DNA from: Ferrovum sp. PN-J185
GTDB lineage: Bacteria > Pseudomonadota > Gammaproteobacteria > Burkholderiales > Ferrovaceae
Direction of reading: 5' to 3'
DNA length: 64,000 nucleotides
Assembly: GCF_001581925.1 (NCBI RefSeq)
Contig: NZ_LQZA01000005.1
Coordinates: forward strand, 57,369 to 121,368
Position 1 is the first letter of the stretch, and each line of letters starts with the position of its first letter. The notes below the pieces were generated by a model that had not been told where the DNA came from, ran no database searches, and was given only the letters and a program-made list of their open reading frames with translations. This document shows, piece after piece, positions 17,107 to 27,344 of the stretch. Position numbers and translations under genes: made by a program.

Positions 17107-17376
17107 TTACTTACGAATACCTAAACGACCGATCAATTGACGATAGCCGTCAACGTTCTTACGCTTAAAATAATCAAGCAAACTACGACGTTGGCTCACG
17201 AGCTTGAGCAAACCACGACGTGAATGATGATCTTTAACATGTGATTTAAAATGCTCAGTCAACTGATTGATGCGGTTGGTTAACAACGCGATCTGAACTT
17301 CAGGTGACCCAGTATCATTAGGGGCACGACGGTAATCTGCCATGATTTGTGCTTTTTCTGCTGCACTGCTTGCCAT
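17107..17376 (-). CDS. rpsO: 30S ribosomal protein S15
   Basis: 89 residues from the ATG at 17376, the family's usual length. GGAG lies 6 bases upstream; an in-frame TTG at 17388 would start at or before that site and is rejected. The signature [20 protein letters not shown] is followed by [20 protein letters not shown] and [12 protein letters not shown]15 binds 16S rRNA early in assembly of the small subunit. The N-terminal ten residues ([10 protein letters not shown]) diverge from most betaproteobacterial S15 proteins. Confidence 0.98.
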   Translation of the reverse strand: MASSAAEKAQIMADYRRAPNDTGSPEVQIALLTNRINQLTEHFKSHVKDHHSRRGLLKLVSQRRSLLDYFKRKNVDGYRQLIGRLGIRK

Positions 17377-17417
17377 GGATATCTCCAAACTGTATTAACT
17401 TTATAAGAAAGCTTTGC

Positions 17418-17447
17418 ATTATACGTCTAAAACATACTTTTTTGCAA
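17418..17447 (-). promoter_or_regulatory. Sigma-70 promoter for rpsO-pnp
   Basis: TTGCAA (17447-17442), an 18-base spacer and a perfect TATAAT (17423-17418) on the minus strand, about 42 bases before the rpsO ATG. Confidence 0.7.
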
Positions 17448-17543
17448 ACTAATGATTAGGTTCGATTTTCTCACTTATTTACGGGACTTAAAAAGGTTTT
17501 TTCTTTTCCGATTATGAGAAAGCCCTAATTTAGCTCATTCTGT

Positions 17544-18800
17544 TTAACTTAAAAGATAACTATTTTTCTTAATTATTGCGCTAATACGTTTGGCTGTATT
17601 GCGCCGAACCGGATAATTCAAGAAAAGTCCAATCTGGTCATGGATGATATTAATAATACGATCAATAGTATGTTGCGCGAAGCGTTGCGTTAATCCTGAA
17701 TTCAGCGCCAAGTCAATAATATGCTGACGTGTTGGCTGCCTACTTTCACCTTCGATATCCATCTGATGATGTCCATTGATTCCTGTGTTAAATGTTAAAT
17801 CATAAGCAGGAGAGAGCGTCCAATTTCCGCGACTATCCATTAAATAGCTAAAGTTCTTAGTGTGATCATCGCGATTATTCATGCATACATTAAAAACGCA
17901 ACGTATAAATGCATTTTGTACTTCAACTTCACTCTTAGTCAAAAAACGTGTTGTGCGCAAAAACGTGCTATAGCTACAATCAGGTACACGAAAATTTGCA
18001 TGCAATACGCCAGCCAGACTATGCATAGGCACACGTGTCTCACCATGACGATCAAAACGACGTATTAACAGGGCGCTTAGTTTATTGTTGATGGAAAAAA
18101 AATGGTTCTCAGGAACAACCAGATTACAAAGTTGCGCTACATGTAAATATGCTGCCTCAAGCGCACTGACTTCTTTATGTTCATTTTGTCCAGGAAACTT
18201 AACTAGCCAAGGCTCAGAACCAACAAAAGGATGAGTGCTCATCGCCTTTGTTGCAGGTGAATAATACACAAGGGCTTTCGGTCTCGCCCCTTGTGGCGAT
18301 CCACCCATTAGCGCTAACTCCTTGAGAATTACAGTATCCCTGTCTTGTTGTACATTCACAACTGCCTTAGCAAGATCCACCATATTTAAATCTATAAGGT
18401 TGCTATCGAGACCCATACTAGGTTGGTAAGTTAAGGCTCCCATAGTATGCTGCCCTAAAAAAGCCAATCGCTCCAAGGGGTGGATTAAATGGGATTCTCG
18501 ATTATGATAACGTTTAAAATATCGATCTATTAGCAGCATTCCCCAGCCATCTGGCAAGCTATCGGTGAATAACCCCGCCAACTGAAAAGGTTGATCTTTA
18601 AAACTAAAAGTTTGGCTTGATAAAGGTAAATGACGAGGAGAGAATTCCAAACCATGGGCTAGCGCTTCCTTAGAATATTCAAACAAAGTCTGCTTTCTAT
18701 CTGAGATAAGTGTACCAAGCGGCCAGCTCTCACCCCAACCTTGATATTGAACCGTCAGTTTATAAAGCTTATCACCTGTCTTAATAGACACCATAGTCAT
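17544..18800 (-). CDS. hipA: HipA-family Ser/Thr kinase toxin
   Basis: 418 residues. The N-terminal HipA subdomain (about 10-110, FTDSLPDGWGMLLIDRYFKR) precedes a Gly-rich loop GGSPQGARPKA (166-176) and the kinase core. Catalytic-loop NRDDHTKN lies at 309-316 and the metal-binding PAYDLT at 331-336; all the expected acidic residues are present, so the kinase looks intact. E. coli HipA phosphorylates glutamyl-tRNA synthetase and induces persistence; the target here may differ because the Gly-rich loop differs from E. coli's. Its start overlaps the antitoxin stop by one base (TAATG), the classic TA coupling. Confidence 0.88.
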   Translation of the reverse strand: MTMVSIKTGDKLYKLTVQYQGWGESWPLGTLISDRKQTLFEYSKEALAHGLEFSPRHLPLSSQTFSFKDQPFQLAGLFTDSLPDGWGMLLIDRYFKRYHNRESHLIHPLERLAFLGQHTMGALTYQPSMGLDSNLIDLNMVDLAKAVVNVQQDRDTVILKELALMGGSPQGARPKALVYYSPATKAMSTHPFVGSEPWLVKFPGQNEHKEVSALEAAYLHVAQLCNLVVPENHFFSINNKLSALLIRRFDRHGETRVPMHSLAGVLHANFRVPDCSYSTFLRTTRFLTKSEVEVQNAFIRCVFNVCMNNRDDHTKNFSYLMDSRGNWTLSPAYDLTFNTGINGHHQMDIEGESRQPTRQHIIDLALNSGLTQRFAQHTIDRIINIIHDQIGLFLNYPVRRNTAKRISAIIKKNSYLLS

Positions 18801-19108
18801 TAGGATTTCTTTTTCGCAACACGTTTACGATCTTTTAATGCATGGTATTGCTCTAAGGCATTAATTGTCACATCTTTAGTTTGCGCCAAAATATCTAATT
18901 CTTGAATCGCGCCAAGAGCTGTCATCAAACGAATAAAAGTACTGAGCGTTGCCCCCTCACCCTGCTCAAAGCGTTGCAATGTGGCGATACCAACACCAGC
19001 TTTTAAAGCCAACTCTGACTGAGTCAAGCTTTTGGCTATACGTAATTTCGCTAAACGTTGACCAAGCTCCACTCTGATTTCTGATTCAGTTGAAAAATAA
19101 AAGTCCAT
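18800..19108 (-). CDS. hipB: HipB-like XRE-family antitoxin
   Basis: 102 residues with a Cro/CI-type helix-turn-helix at about 25-75 (SLTQSELALKAGVGIATLQR, then FEQGEGATLSTFIRLMTALG). A Lys/Arg-rich tail (LKDRKRVAKKKS) follows and could be flexible. It lies immediately upstream of the hipA-like gene. A TATAAT motif ends only 6 bases before the ATG, so a transcript from it would have almost no leader; the real promoter may be further upstream. HipB proteins neutralise HipA and repress their own operon. Confidence 0.85.
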   Translation of the reverse strand: MDFYFSTESEIRVELGQRLAKLRIAKSLTQSELALKAGVGIATLQRFEQGEGATLSTFIRLMTALGAIQELDILAQTKDVTINALEQYHALKDRKRVAKKKS

Positions 19109-19153
19109 ACCAGCATTATATCATTTTTGATGTTTATAATTCATTTTAATTAC

Positions 19154-19179
19154 TTAAAAAATCAATAATGATTTTTTAA
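19154..19179. promoter_or_regulatory. AT-rich inverted repeat upstream of hipB
   Basis: TTAAAAAATCA and TGATTTTTTAA, perfect 11-base arms with a 4-base loop, lie 46 bases upstream of the hipB ATG and 26 bases after the ggt stop. It could be an operator for the antitoxin or a weak terminator for ggt. It is too AT-rich to decide by eye. Confidence 0.4.
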
Positions 19180-19204
19180 AATGGTATAGGCTGTTAAATT
19201 GTCT

Positions 19205-20905
19205 TTATTGATATCCGACCGTTCCATCGCGTCTTGGGTCTGCAGCCCCCCAATAACTCTTATGCTCCTCATCGAACCCCACTGCTTGAACAGACCCCTG
19301 CGCTTCAGGATTAATTGTAAATTGATGTCCTAACTGCTCTAGATCTGCTTTAAGTTGCTGCGGAAAGTTTTTTTCAATAAAGGTTAAGCCGCTACCATTC
19401 ATGACTGCGTAACGAGGTGTATCAATAACCTGTTGCGGAATGTCATGTAGATCAAGTAATCCTTGGCTAACCTGTACGAGAGTACTGATTATAGTCGGCC
19501 CACCTGGAGAGCCATAGGCCAATAGCCAATGACCTTTGTGAAATACCATAATAGGAGACATACTACTGCGCGGGCGAAGTCCCGCTTTAACTTGATTAGG
19601 TGACGCCTTACCGTTAGGTAGAGTAGGATTGGCATCAAAATCAGTTAATTCGTTATTCAAGAAAAACCCATATTGTGGCACCCATAATCCACTACCCCAC
19701 AATTGCTCAACAGTACTCGTGCAACTCACCACATTACCCTCTTTATCAACAATTGAAAAATGGGTGGTATTAGTTCCACTTGGTGTGGGTGGTAATACAG
19801 TGTGAACTGGCAACTGTCCTTCCACTAACAAACGTGAGCGCTGCGCTAAAAATGAACGATTGAGTACTTGCGTTGGATCAATAAGCATTTGTTGAGGATC
19901 ACCAAAATAATCGGCTCGATCCTGGAAAGCCAATGACAACGCTTGTAATGACATATGGTCTCGATACAGCGCATCATGCCAATTGTTTTTGGTGGCGTAG
20001 GATTCGAGTAAACCCAATGTTTCAAATAAAGTGCTGGCTCCAGATGAAGGAGGGGGCATCCCTACAATATGATAATCACGGTAATTGAAACTCAACACTT
20101 TTCTGAAATAAACGTGATAGTGATCAAGATCATTTAAGGTCATCCGCCCCCAACCTGCCGGCCCCATACTTGAGTGGCGTTGAGTGCTGACAATAGCCTG
20201 AGCAATCTCTCCTTTATAAAAAGGATCGATCCCTTCTTTTGCAATCAACTCAAATGCGTGAGCCAGTTCTGGCTGAACTAAACGTTGTCCTACATGTAAA
20301 GGTGTTCCATCTTGATTAAAAAACCGCTCTTTTGCCTCTTTGGACAGCGTTGCTCGTGAATCCTTTAATGCTCCCGCCAAATAGGGGGTAACAATAAACC
20401 CCTCAGCAGCCAAATGAATTGCAGGTTGTAACACTTGACCTAAAGACAACTTACCCCATTGAGAGACAATAGCGTTAAATCCTGCCAAGGTTCCTGGGAC
20501 GCCCACGCTAATTCCACTTGTTGAATTTTGTGCAAAGCTATGACCCATAAATTGATCAGGAGTGGCCATCAGAGGAGCAGATTCTCTGGCATCAATAGCG
20601 TAGACTTGATGAGTTTTGGCAAGATACACCAAAATAAATGCGCCACCACCAATACCTGAAGATTGGGGTTCCACTACATTTAATGCAAACTGAACAGCTG
20701 CGGCGGCATCAATGGCATTACCCCCAGAGCGCAAGACAGATAGACCCGCTTGTGTTGCAAGGGGATGAGAAGTAGATACAACACCATCTAATGAATCAGC
20801 GTGAACCGTGATTGAAAGAACTGTCACTATCTGCAACAAAGCAATAACAAAAAAATTCTTTATAAAAATCAGTCTGTTAAAAATATTTAAACGGATTGGT
20901 TTCAT
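19205..20905 (-). CDS. ggt: Gamma-glutamyltransferase (periplasmic glutathione hydrolase)
   Basis: 566 residues with an N-terminal hydrophobic export segment (NFFVIALLQIVTVLSITVHA). Large-subunit signatures include GGNAIDAAAAVQFALNVVEP and SGIGGGAFILVY. The autocleavage and catalytic Thr is at about residue 380 in GTNTTHFSIVD. The small subunit carries STVEQLWGSGLWVPQ, NELTDFD, PRSSMSPIMV and GSPGG. The enzyme self-cleaves, hydrolyses glutathione and transfers gamma-glutamyl groups. It lies upstream of hipBA on the same strand with a 96-base gap. Confidence 0.96.
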   Translation of the reverse strand: MKPIRLNIFNRLIFIKNFFVIALLQIVTVLSITVHADSLDGVVSTSHPLATQAGLSVLRSGGNAIDAAAAVQFALNVVEPQSSGIGGGAFILVYLAKTHQVYAIDARESAPLMATPDQFMGHSFAQNSTSGISVGVPGTLAGFNAIVSQWGKLSLGQVLQPAIHLAAEGFIVTPYLAGALKDSRATLSKEAKERFFNQDGTPLHVGQRLVQPELAHAFELIAKEGIDPFYKGEIAQAIVSTQRHSSMGPAGWGRMTLNDLDHYHVYFRKVLSFNYRDYHIVGMPPPSSGASTLFETLGLLESYATKNNWHDALYRDHMSLQALSLAFQDRADYFGDPQQMLIDPTQVLNRSFLAQRSRLLVEGQLPVHTVLPPTPSGTNTTHFSIVDKEGNVVSCTSTVEQLWGSGLWVPQYGFFLNNELTDFDANPTLPNGKASPNQVKAGLRPRSSMSPIMVFHKGHWLLAYGSPGGPTIISTLVQVSQGLLDLHDIPQQVIDTPRYAVMNGSGLTFIEKNFPQQLKADLEQLGHQFTINPEAQGSVQAVGFDEEHKSYWGAADPRRDGTVGYQ

Positions 20906-21009
20906 GGTTTCGTTATAAATATTTACAATTAAGTTAATGGAAAAAGAGGTTTTTTAAAGTCACCTCTGTTATTGTAATAGGGCAGACAGTGAAATCAGAG
21001 CTATAAGTT

Positions 21010-21042
21010 AAGGACAATTTGTAACCCAAGTTGTCCTTTTTT
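21010..21042 (+). terminator. Hairpin with U-run on the plus strand, beside the pssA stop
   Basis: AAGGACAA and TTGTCCTT form an 8-base stem, and eight or more T residues follow on the plus strand. No plus-strand gene precedes it, whereas pssA ends here on the minus strand. It may stop antisense transcription or serve pssA only weakly. Confidence 0.4.
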
Positions 21043-21846
21043 TTAACTGTTAGCTTGTTTTTGTTGTTGTCTACTTATCCAGCCTTTAATGGAAACCACA
21101 TAGCCTGAAACGGCGTAGATCAAAAAGAAACCCCACAGTACGCGGGCTTGATCAATACTAACCACAACAAAACCCAACAAAATCAACAGTACAGCCCAAA
21201 AAGGGACGCTACGTCTTAAATTTAAGTCTTTAAAACTGTAAAAACGAACGTTAGACACCATAGACAAACCGGCAAATACAGTTAACGCCCATACTAACCA
21301 TGCGATTTTTCCACCAGGAACCTGATAACTGGCATCCATAACCCACACCATTCCTGATAACAGTGCCGCAGCAGCAGGGCTTGGCAGACCAGTAAACCAG
21401 CGTTTATCTGCTACCCCTAATTGAGTATTAAAGCGCGCTAAACGAAGAGCTGCTCCTGCACAGTAAACAAAAGCAGCAATCCAACCAAGCTTACCTAAAC
21501 CACGCAAAGACCATTCATATATCACTAACGAAGGTGCTGCACCAAAAGACACCATATCAGAGAGAGAGTCATATTCTGCACCAAACGCACTCTGCGTGTG
21601 CGTTAAACGGGCTACTCGACCATCTAATCCATCAAATATCATGGCAATGAAAATGGCCTCGGCTGCCATCTCAAAGTGTCCGTTCATACCTTGGACGATA
21701 GCAAAGAATCCGGCAAACAATGCAGCAGTAGTGAATAAATTAGGTAATAAATAGATACCGCGACGACGCGAGGCGCGCTCTTTCAAAGACATATTCAGAT
21801 ACGCCTGAGAGTGCTCTTCTTGTTCCTCCACGCTTACTCTCCCCAT
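21043..21846 (-). CDS. pssA: CDP-diacylglycerol-serine O-phosphatidyltransferase PssA
   Basis: 267 residues with about seven to eight membrane helices. The CDP-alcohol phosphotransferase motif is present as [26 protein letters not shown] (D-G-x2-A-R with the downstream G-x3-D-x3-D). It makes phosphatidylserine from CDP-diacylglycerol and serine. The ATG at 21846 overlaps the psd end by 13 bases; a GTG five codons on is preceded by GGGGAG and is an equally good start. Confidence 0.94.
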   Translation of the reverse strand: MGRVSVEEQEEHSQAYLNMSLKERASRRRGIYLLPNLFTTAALFAGFFAIVQGMNGHFEMAAEAIFIAMIFDGLDGRVARLTHTQSAFGAEYDSLSDMVSFGAAPSLVIYEWSLRGLGKLGWIAAFVYCAGAALRLARFNTQLGVADKRWFTGLPSPAAAALLSGMVWVMDASYQVPGGKIAWLVWALTVFAGLSMVSNVRFYSFKDLNLRRSVPFWAVLLILLGFVVVSIDQARVLWGFFLIYAVSGYVVSIKGWISRQQQKQANS

Positions 21847-22481
21847 TGAGCTAATATGGTACTACCTGCCCATACTCTATCACCAATAGCAACCTTAATG
21901 ACAGAATTTGTCGGTAAATACAAATCAACTCGAGAACCAAAGCGAATGAAACCGTAACGCTGTCCAGGTAAAAGACTCTGGCCAACATTGACATAACAAA
22001 GTATTCGGCGTGCAATTAACCCTGCCACTTGAACACAGGATAAGCGCTTACCATTTTCAGCTCGGATAACGAGCGCATTGCGCTCATTGGCTTCAGAGGC
22101 TTTATCTAGATCTGCATTCACAAATGCGCCAGGAAAATAACGAATCTCTTCAACCACCCCAGATACAGGGCTGCGATTTGAATGCACATTAAATACATTC
22201 ATGAATACACTCACTTTAATAGCGTCACATTGAAGATAGGGATCACGGCAAGGCATAACAGCAACAATACGACCATCTGCAGGTGAGATGATGCCAGGCT
22301 CACTTGGTAGCTCACGCGCTGGATCTCTAAAAAACTGTACTACAAATAGTAAAATCAAATAGAGAGGCAACGCCACAACCCACCCAAAATAATGAGTAGT
22401 AAAGAGCGAAAGAAGGGCGACACCCACAATATAGGGCCACCCTTCGCGAGCAATAATAGGGTAAGGGTAAGGTGCTTTCAA
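21834..22481 (-). CDS. psd: Phosphatidylserine decarboxylase proenzyme (short form)
   Basis: 215 residues, the short PSD class common in betaproteobacteria. It has N-terminal membrane helices (about 15-50), [10 protein letters not shown], a conserved [16 protein letters not shown] segment, and a cleavage site at [10 protein letters not shown] where the Ser becomes the pyruvoyl group. It converts phosphatidylserine to phosphatidylethanolamine and directly precedes pssA, so consecutive pathway steps are co-expressed. The start is a TTG 3 bases after the ilvC stop, giving the typical [12 protein letters not shown]-terminus. Confidence 0.94.
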   Translation of the reverse strand: MKAPYPYPIIAREGWPYIVGVALLSLFTTHYFGWVVALPLYLILLFVVQFFRDPARELPSEPGIISPADGRIVAVMPCRDPYLQCDAIKVSVFMNVFNVHSNRSPVSGVVEEIRYFPGAFVNADLDKASEANERNALVIRAENGKRLSCVQVAGLIARRILCYVNVGQSLLPGQRYGFIRFGSRVDLYLPTNSVIKVAIGDRVWAGSTILAQWGE

Positions 22482-22484
22482 GGA

Positions 22485-24009
<1,525 letters not shown>

Positions 24010-24027
24010 TATTAACAATCCTAATTT

Positions 24028-25737
24028 TTACAGATCTTCAGCGCCGAGTAACATTTCAGTTAAACCGGCTCCAGCTTTAACCATAGGGAATACATTTTCC
24101 GTTTGGTCGGTGAGAAAGTCTAAGAATACGACACGATCTTTGAGCGAAAAAGCTTCTTTAAGAGCACCTTCAACATCAGCTGGGTTCTCAATTCTCATAC
24201 CAACGTGACCATAGCTTTCCGCTAATTTCACAAAGTCTGGCAAGGCATCCATATATGACTCAGAATAGCGATTACCATGTAAGATCTCTTGCCACTGACG
24301 AACCATACCCAAATAACGATTATTCAAGTTCACAATTTTCACCGGCAAATGATATTGTTTACAGGTAGACAATTCTTGAATACACATTTGTATACTGGCT
24401 TCTCCTGTCACACAGGCAACTGGCATATCAGGAAACGCTAACTGAGCTCCCATTGCAGCAGGAAGACCAAACCCCATTGTCCCCAAACCACCTGAGTTCA
24501 ACCAACGGCGAGGTTTATCAAATTTATAATATTGTGCTGCCCACATTTGATGCTGCCCCACGTCTGAGGTCACAATGGCATCACCCTGTGTTGCCTCGTA
24601 CAATTTTTCAATGACGTACTGAGGTTTAATAATTTCAGTTGAATTGGTATATTTAAGACACTGACGCTCACGCCACGTATTAATTTGCTGCCACCATTGT
24701 TTTAAGGCTAATGCATCAACACTTACTGTACTTTCTTCAACAAGTTTTAACATCTCATTGAGTACGTCAATTATGTTTCCCACAATAGGTACATCCACAC
24801 GTACTCGTTTTGAAATACTTGAAGGATCAATATCAATATGAATAATACGACGACCTTCAACGTAAAAATGCTGGGGATTACCAATAACACGGTCATCAAA
24901 GCGGGCCCCTACTGCTAGCAATACATCACAGTGCTGCATAGCAAGGTTAGCTTCATAAGTACCATGCATACCGAGCATCCCTACAAACTGCGGATCAGTC
25001 GCTGGAAATGCGCCTAGTCCCATCAATGTGTTGGTACAAGGATAACCTAAATCTTTTACAAGCTTTGTGACCAAATGAGATGCGTCACCAAGAATAGCTC
25101 CACCGCCAACATAAATCATGGGGCGCTTGGCTTCCATCAGCATTTGAACGGCTTTTTTAATTTGACCAGTATGACCCTTGTTAACAGGGTTATAAGAACG
25201 CATAGAAACTGACTTTGGATAGTCAAATTCAGTGATGTGCTGAGACACATCTTTAGGAATATCAACAAGCACCGGACCAGGACGTCCTGAAGTAGCCACA
25301 TAAAAGGCTTTTTTCATAGTCGAGGCTAACTCATCCACATGCTTAACTAAAAAGTTATGCTTTACACAAGGGCGAGTAATACCAACAGTATCCACTTCTT
25401 GGAAAGCATCCAACCCAATTGCAGGGGTTGGCACTTGACCAGAGATAATAACCATTGGAATAGAATCCATATATGCAGTGGCAATCCCTGTTACAGCATT
25501 GGTTACCCCAGGACCGCTAGTTACTAACGCCACTCCTGGTCGACCCGTGGCTCTTGCATAGGCATCAGCCGCATGCAAAGCCGCTTGCTCATGACGCACC
25601 AGAATATGTCTGACCTTATCTTGATTAAAAAGGGCGTCATAAATATGGAGCACCGCTCCGCCTGGATACCCAAAGACGTAGGGAACGTTCTCTTCAACTA
25701 AACATTGAATTGCTATTTCTGCACCGGTTAATCGCAT
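24028..25737 (-). CDS. ilvI: Acetolactate synthase large (catalytic) subunit
   Basis: 569 residues. The thiamine-diphosphate enzyme folds are clear: VPYVFGYPGGAVLHIYDAL and the cofactor-activating Glu in RHEQAALHAADAYAR, the central FAD-binding region, and the C-terminal ThDP/Mg motif (GEASIQMCIQELSTCKQ to LNNRYLGMVRQWQ). It condenses pyruvate into acetolactate or acetohydroxybutyrate. It is the first gene of the ilvI-ilvH-ilvC-psd-pssA unit and is divergent from the sigma-factor operon. Confidence 0.97.
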   Translation of the reverse strand: MRLTGAEIAIQCLVEENVPYVFGYPGGAVLHIYDALFNQDKVRHILVRHEQAALHAADAYARATGRPGVALVTSGPGVTNAVTGIATAYMDSIPMVIISGQVPTPAIGLDAFQEVDTVGITRPCVKHNFLVKHVDELASTMKKAFYVATSGRPGPVLVDIPKDVSQHITEFDYPKSVSMRSYNPVNKGHTGQIKKAVQMLMEAKRPMIYVGGGAILGDASHLVTKLVKDLGYPCTNTLMGLGAFPATDPQFVGMLGMHGTYEANLAMQHCDVLLAVGARFDDRVIGNPQHFYVEGRRIIHIDIDPSSISKRVRVDVPIVGNIIDVLNEMLKLVEESTVSVDALALKQWWQQINTWRERQCLKYTNSTEIIKPQYVIEKLYEATQGDAIVTSDVGQHQMWAAQYYKFDKPRRWLNSGGLGTMGFGLPAAMGAQLAFPDMPVACVTGEASIQMCIQELSTCKQYHLPVKIVNLNNRYLGMVRQWQEILHGNRYSESYMDALPDFVKLAESYGHVGMRIENPADVEGALKEAFSLKDRVVFLDFLTDQTENVFPMVKAGAGLTEMLLGAEDL

Positions 25738-25807
25738 GAGCCAATCACTTTCTATCTAAGTTAAAGTTAAATTTATGTCTAGTACGAATACTTAAAGGCA
25801 ACACGTA

Positions 25808-25886
25808 CTGAAAACCTATCAGCGTATCCTTTTCAGCGCCTGCGGTCAAGAGCTGACCTCAATTACACCCTAATGCTTAAGCGCAT
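25808..25886 (-). promoter_or_regulatory. Possible leader region of the ilv operon
   Basis: On the minus strand a mini-frame ATG CGC TTA AGC ATT AGG GTG TAA (25886-25863) encodes MRLSIRV, with one Leu, one Ile and one Val codon. It is followed by two small stem-loops: GGTCA/TGACC (25844-25858) and CTGAAAA/TTTTCAG (25808-25836). This is the rough layout of a branched-chain amino-acid attenuator, but the peptide is very short, has no ribosome site and no U-run terminator follows. Confidence 0.2.
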
Positions 25887-26035
25887 ACTAAGCGAAAACG
25901 TTATTTAATTTCTGTTTTTCAATACTCTTTTCTTATAAAGCCAAAAAATCACTTAAAATTAGTTAGCAAACACCCAATAGGCCATTGCTTCACACTCTAT
26001 CTGTTACACTACGCAATTTTAAGGAAGTAATTACT

Positions 26036-26599
26036 CTGGCTACAGCACAAGAATTGTCGACATTTTTAACGGAAGTTCAACAACGGGCTTTCAAACACGC
26101 TCTATTTGCCGTTAAAGATGAGGCATCAGCATTAGATTTAGTGCAAGAGTCCATGTTTAAATTGGCTGAAAAATATAGCCATCTTCCTGCAGCAGAATTA
26201 CCCCCTGTATTTCAACGTATTTTACAAAACACCATTCGTGACTATTACCGTCGTCAAAAAATACGCAATTGGTGGACGCCCTTATTTAGCAGCTTCCAAA
26301 ACCAAGATGAAGAAACAACAGACCAAGAGTGGATTGAACAACTTCACCAGCAACCAGAGCAAGCAACACGACCAGACAACTCATTAGAACAAAAGCAAGT
26401 TATTGAAATCATTGAAAAAGCTGTAGAAAAGCTACCTTTACGTCAACGCGAAGCTTTTTTGCTGCGTTATTGGGAAGGACTCGATGTGAGAGAGACGGCA
26501 GAGGCCATGGGTTGCTCTGAGGGTAGCGTTAAAACCCATAGCTCTCGCGCCCTAGCAAGCTTAACTGCTCTACTCCGTCAAAAAGGAATAACACCATGA
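26036..26599 (+). CDS. RNA polymerase sigma factor (sigma-70/ECF type)
   Basis: About 187 residues with sigma region 2 (FKHALFAVKDEASALDLVQES to FQRILQNTIRDYYRRQKIRN) and region 4 (LPLRQREAFLLRYWEGLDVRETAEAMGCSEGSVKTHSSRAL). As far as I recall, homologues begin M-A-T/S-A-x-E-L, which would place the start at a CTG codon (26036), 8 bases after AAGGAAG. An in-frame TTG at 25985 would add 17 residues but has a poor ribosome site. Its stop overlaps the DUF3619 start (ATGA). This family typically heads a sigma-DUF3619-DUF3106-RDD string in betaproteobacteria; its regulon is not known to me. Confidence 0.88.
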   Translation: MATAQELSTFLTEVQQRAFKHALFAVKDEASALDLVQESMFKLAEKYSHLPAAELPPVFQRILQNTIRDYYRRQKIRNWWTPLFSSFQNQDEETTDQEWIEQLHQQPEQATRPDNSLEQKQVIEIIEKAVEKLPLRQREAFLLRYWEGLDVRETAEAMGCSEGSVKTHSSRALASLTALLRQKGITP

Positions 26600-26961
26600 A
26601 TGATGAGCAAATAATTCAATTTGTGCGCAACTCGCTAAATCATAGTAGCCAGCAAATTTCTGATAAAACACGTGAAAAACTCGATAAAATCCGAGAAAAT
26701 GCGCTTAAAATAAGCTTAAAGAACAACAAAAAACCAGCTTACACTGGTTACAGTATCGCCTTGAGTAGCGATACACTGCGCCAACAATTTGTTGCCATTG
26801 TCAGTTCTTTATTACTTATCTCAGCCATAGCAACTTATAGTGCTTGGATACATGAAAAAAACGAGGATGATCAAGGTTTTTTAGATGCCAAATTATTAGC
26901 CAGTGATTTACCAATTCAAGCTTTCACCACCTCAGAGCTTAGTCAATGGTTAGAAAAATAA
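26596..26961 (+). CDS. DUF3619-family membrane protein, probable anti-sigma partner
   Basis: 121 residues. A charged N-terminal helix region (NDEQIIQFVRNSLNHSSQQI, then KTREKLDKIRENAL) precedes a single membrane helix (FVAIVSSLLLISAIATYSAW, about 75-94), followed by an acidic tail with LASDLPIQAFT. That topology and its translational coupling to the sigma gene suggest an anti-sigma factor, but no canonical anti-sigma motif is visible, so the role is inference. Confidence 0.65.
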   Translation: MNDEQIIQFVRNSLNHSSQQISDKTREKLDKIRENALKISLKNNKKPAYTGYSIALSSDTLRQQFVAIVSSLLLISAIATYSAWIHEKNEDDQGFLDAKLLASDLPIQAFTTSELSQWLEK

Positions 26962-27341
26962 TCCTCATCGTGATGACCAGTGGGCTCATTTTATTCACGT
27001 CATTCATTCCGGCCCATGAACCTAATATGCATTGGGATAGTTTGAGTCCTGAACAACAACGTATTTTAGAGCCTGCTCACACTAACTGGGAACATCTTTC
27101 CTTACAAAGACGGCAACGTTTAATTAATGCTGCAAAACATTACAATAAACTCAATGCCCAACAACAAAAACGTTTCCAAAAAAATATTATTGTTTGGTCT
27201 AAACTGCCCACGGACGCGCAAGAAAGAGCACGTAAAAACTATAAAAAATGGCATCATTTACCTAAAGCTAAAAAAGAAGCCATCAAATCTCAGTGGTCTG
27301 AAAAACACACTACCCCAGAACCAAACACGATCAACCCCTAA
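26946..27341 (+). CDS. DUF3106-family exported protein
   Basis: 131 residues with an N-terminal signal peptide (IILIVMTSGLILFTSFIPAHE). The rest is built of short imperfect repeats spaced 15 to 20 residues apart: WDSLSPEQQRIL, WEHLSLQRRQRL, YNKLNAQQQKRF, WSKLPTDAQERA, WHHLPKAKKEAI. Each resembles the DUF3106 helical motif W-x2-L-x3-Q/K. It is very basic. A periplasmic location is expected; the function is unknown. It overlaps the DUF3619 gene by 16 bases. Confidence 0.7.
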   Translation: MVRKIILIVMTSGLILFTSFIPAHEPNMHWDSLSPEQQRILEPAHTNWEHLSLQRRQRLINAAKHYNKLNAQQQKRFQKNIIVWSKLPTDAQERARKNYKKWHHLPKAKKEAIKSQWSEKHTTPEPNTINP

Positions 27342-27344
27342 TTC

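Noticed and set aside
26946..27341. Repeated W-x2-L segments as a duplicated DNA element
   Set aside because: The similarity is at protein level (DUF3106 helices); the DNA is too diverged for a recent repeat.
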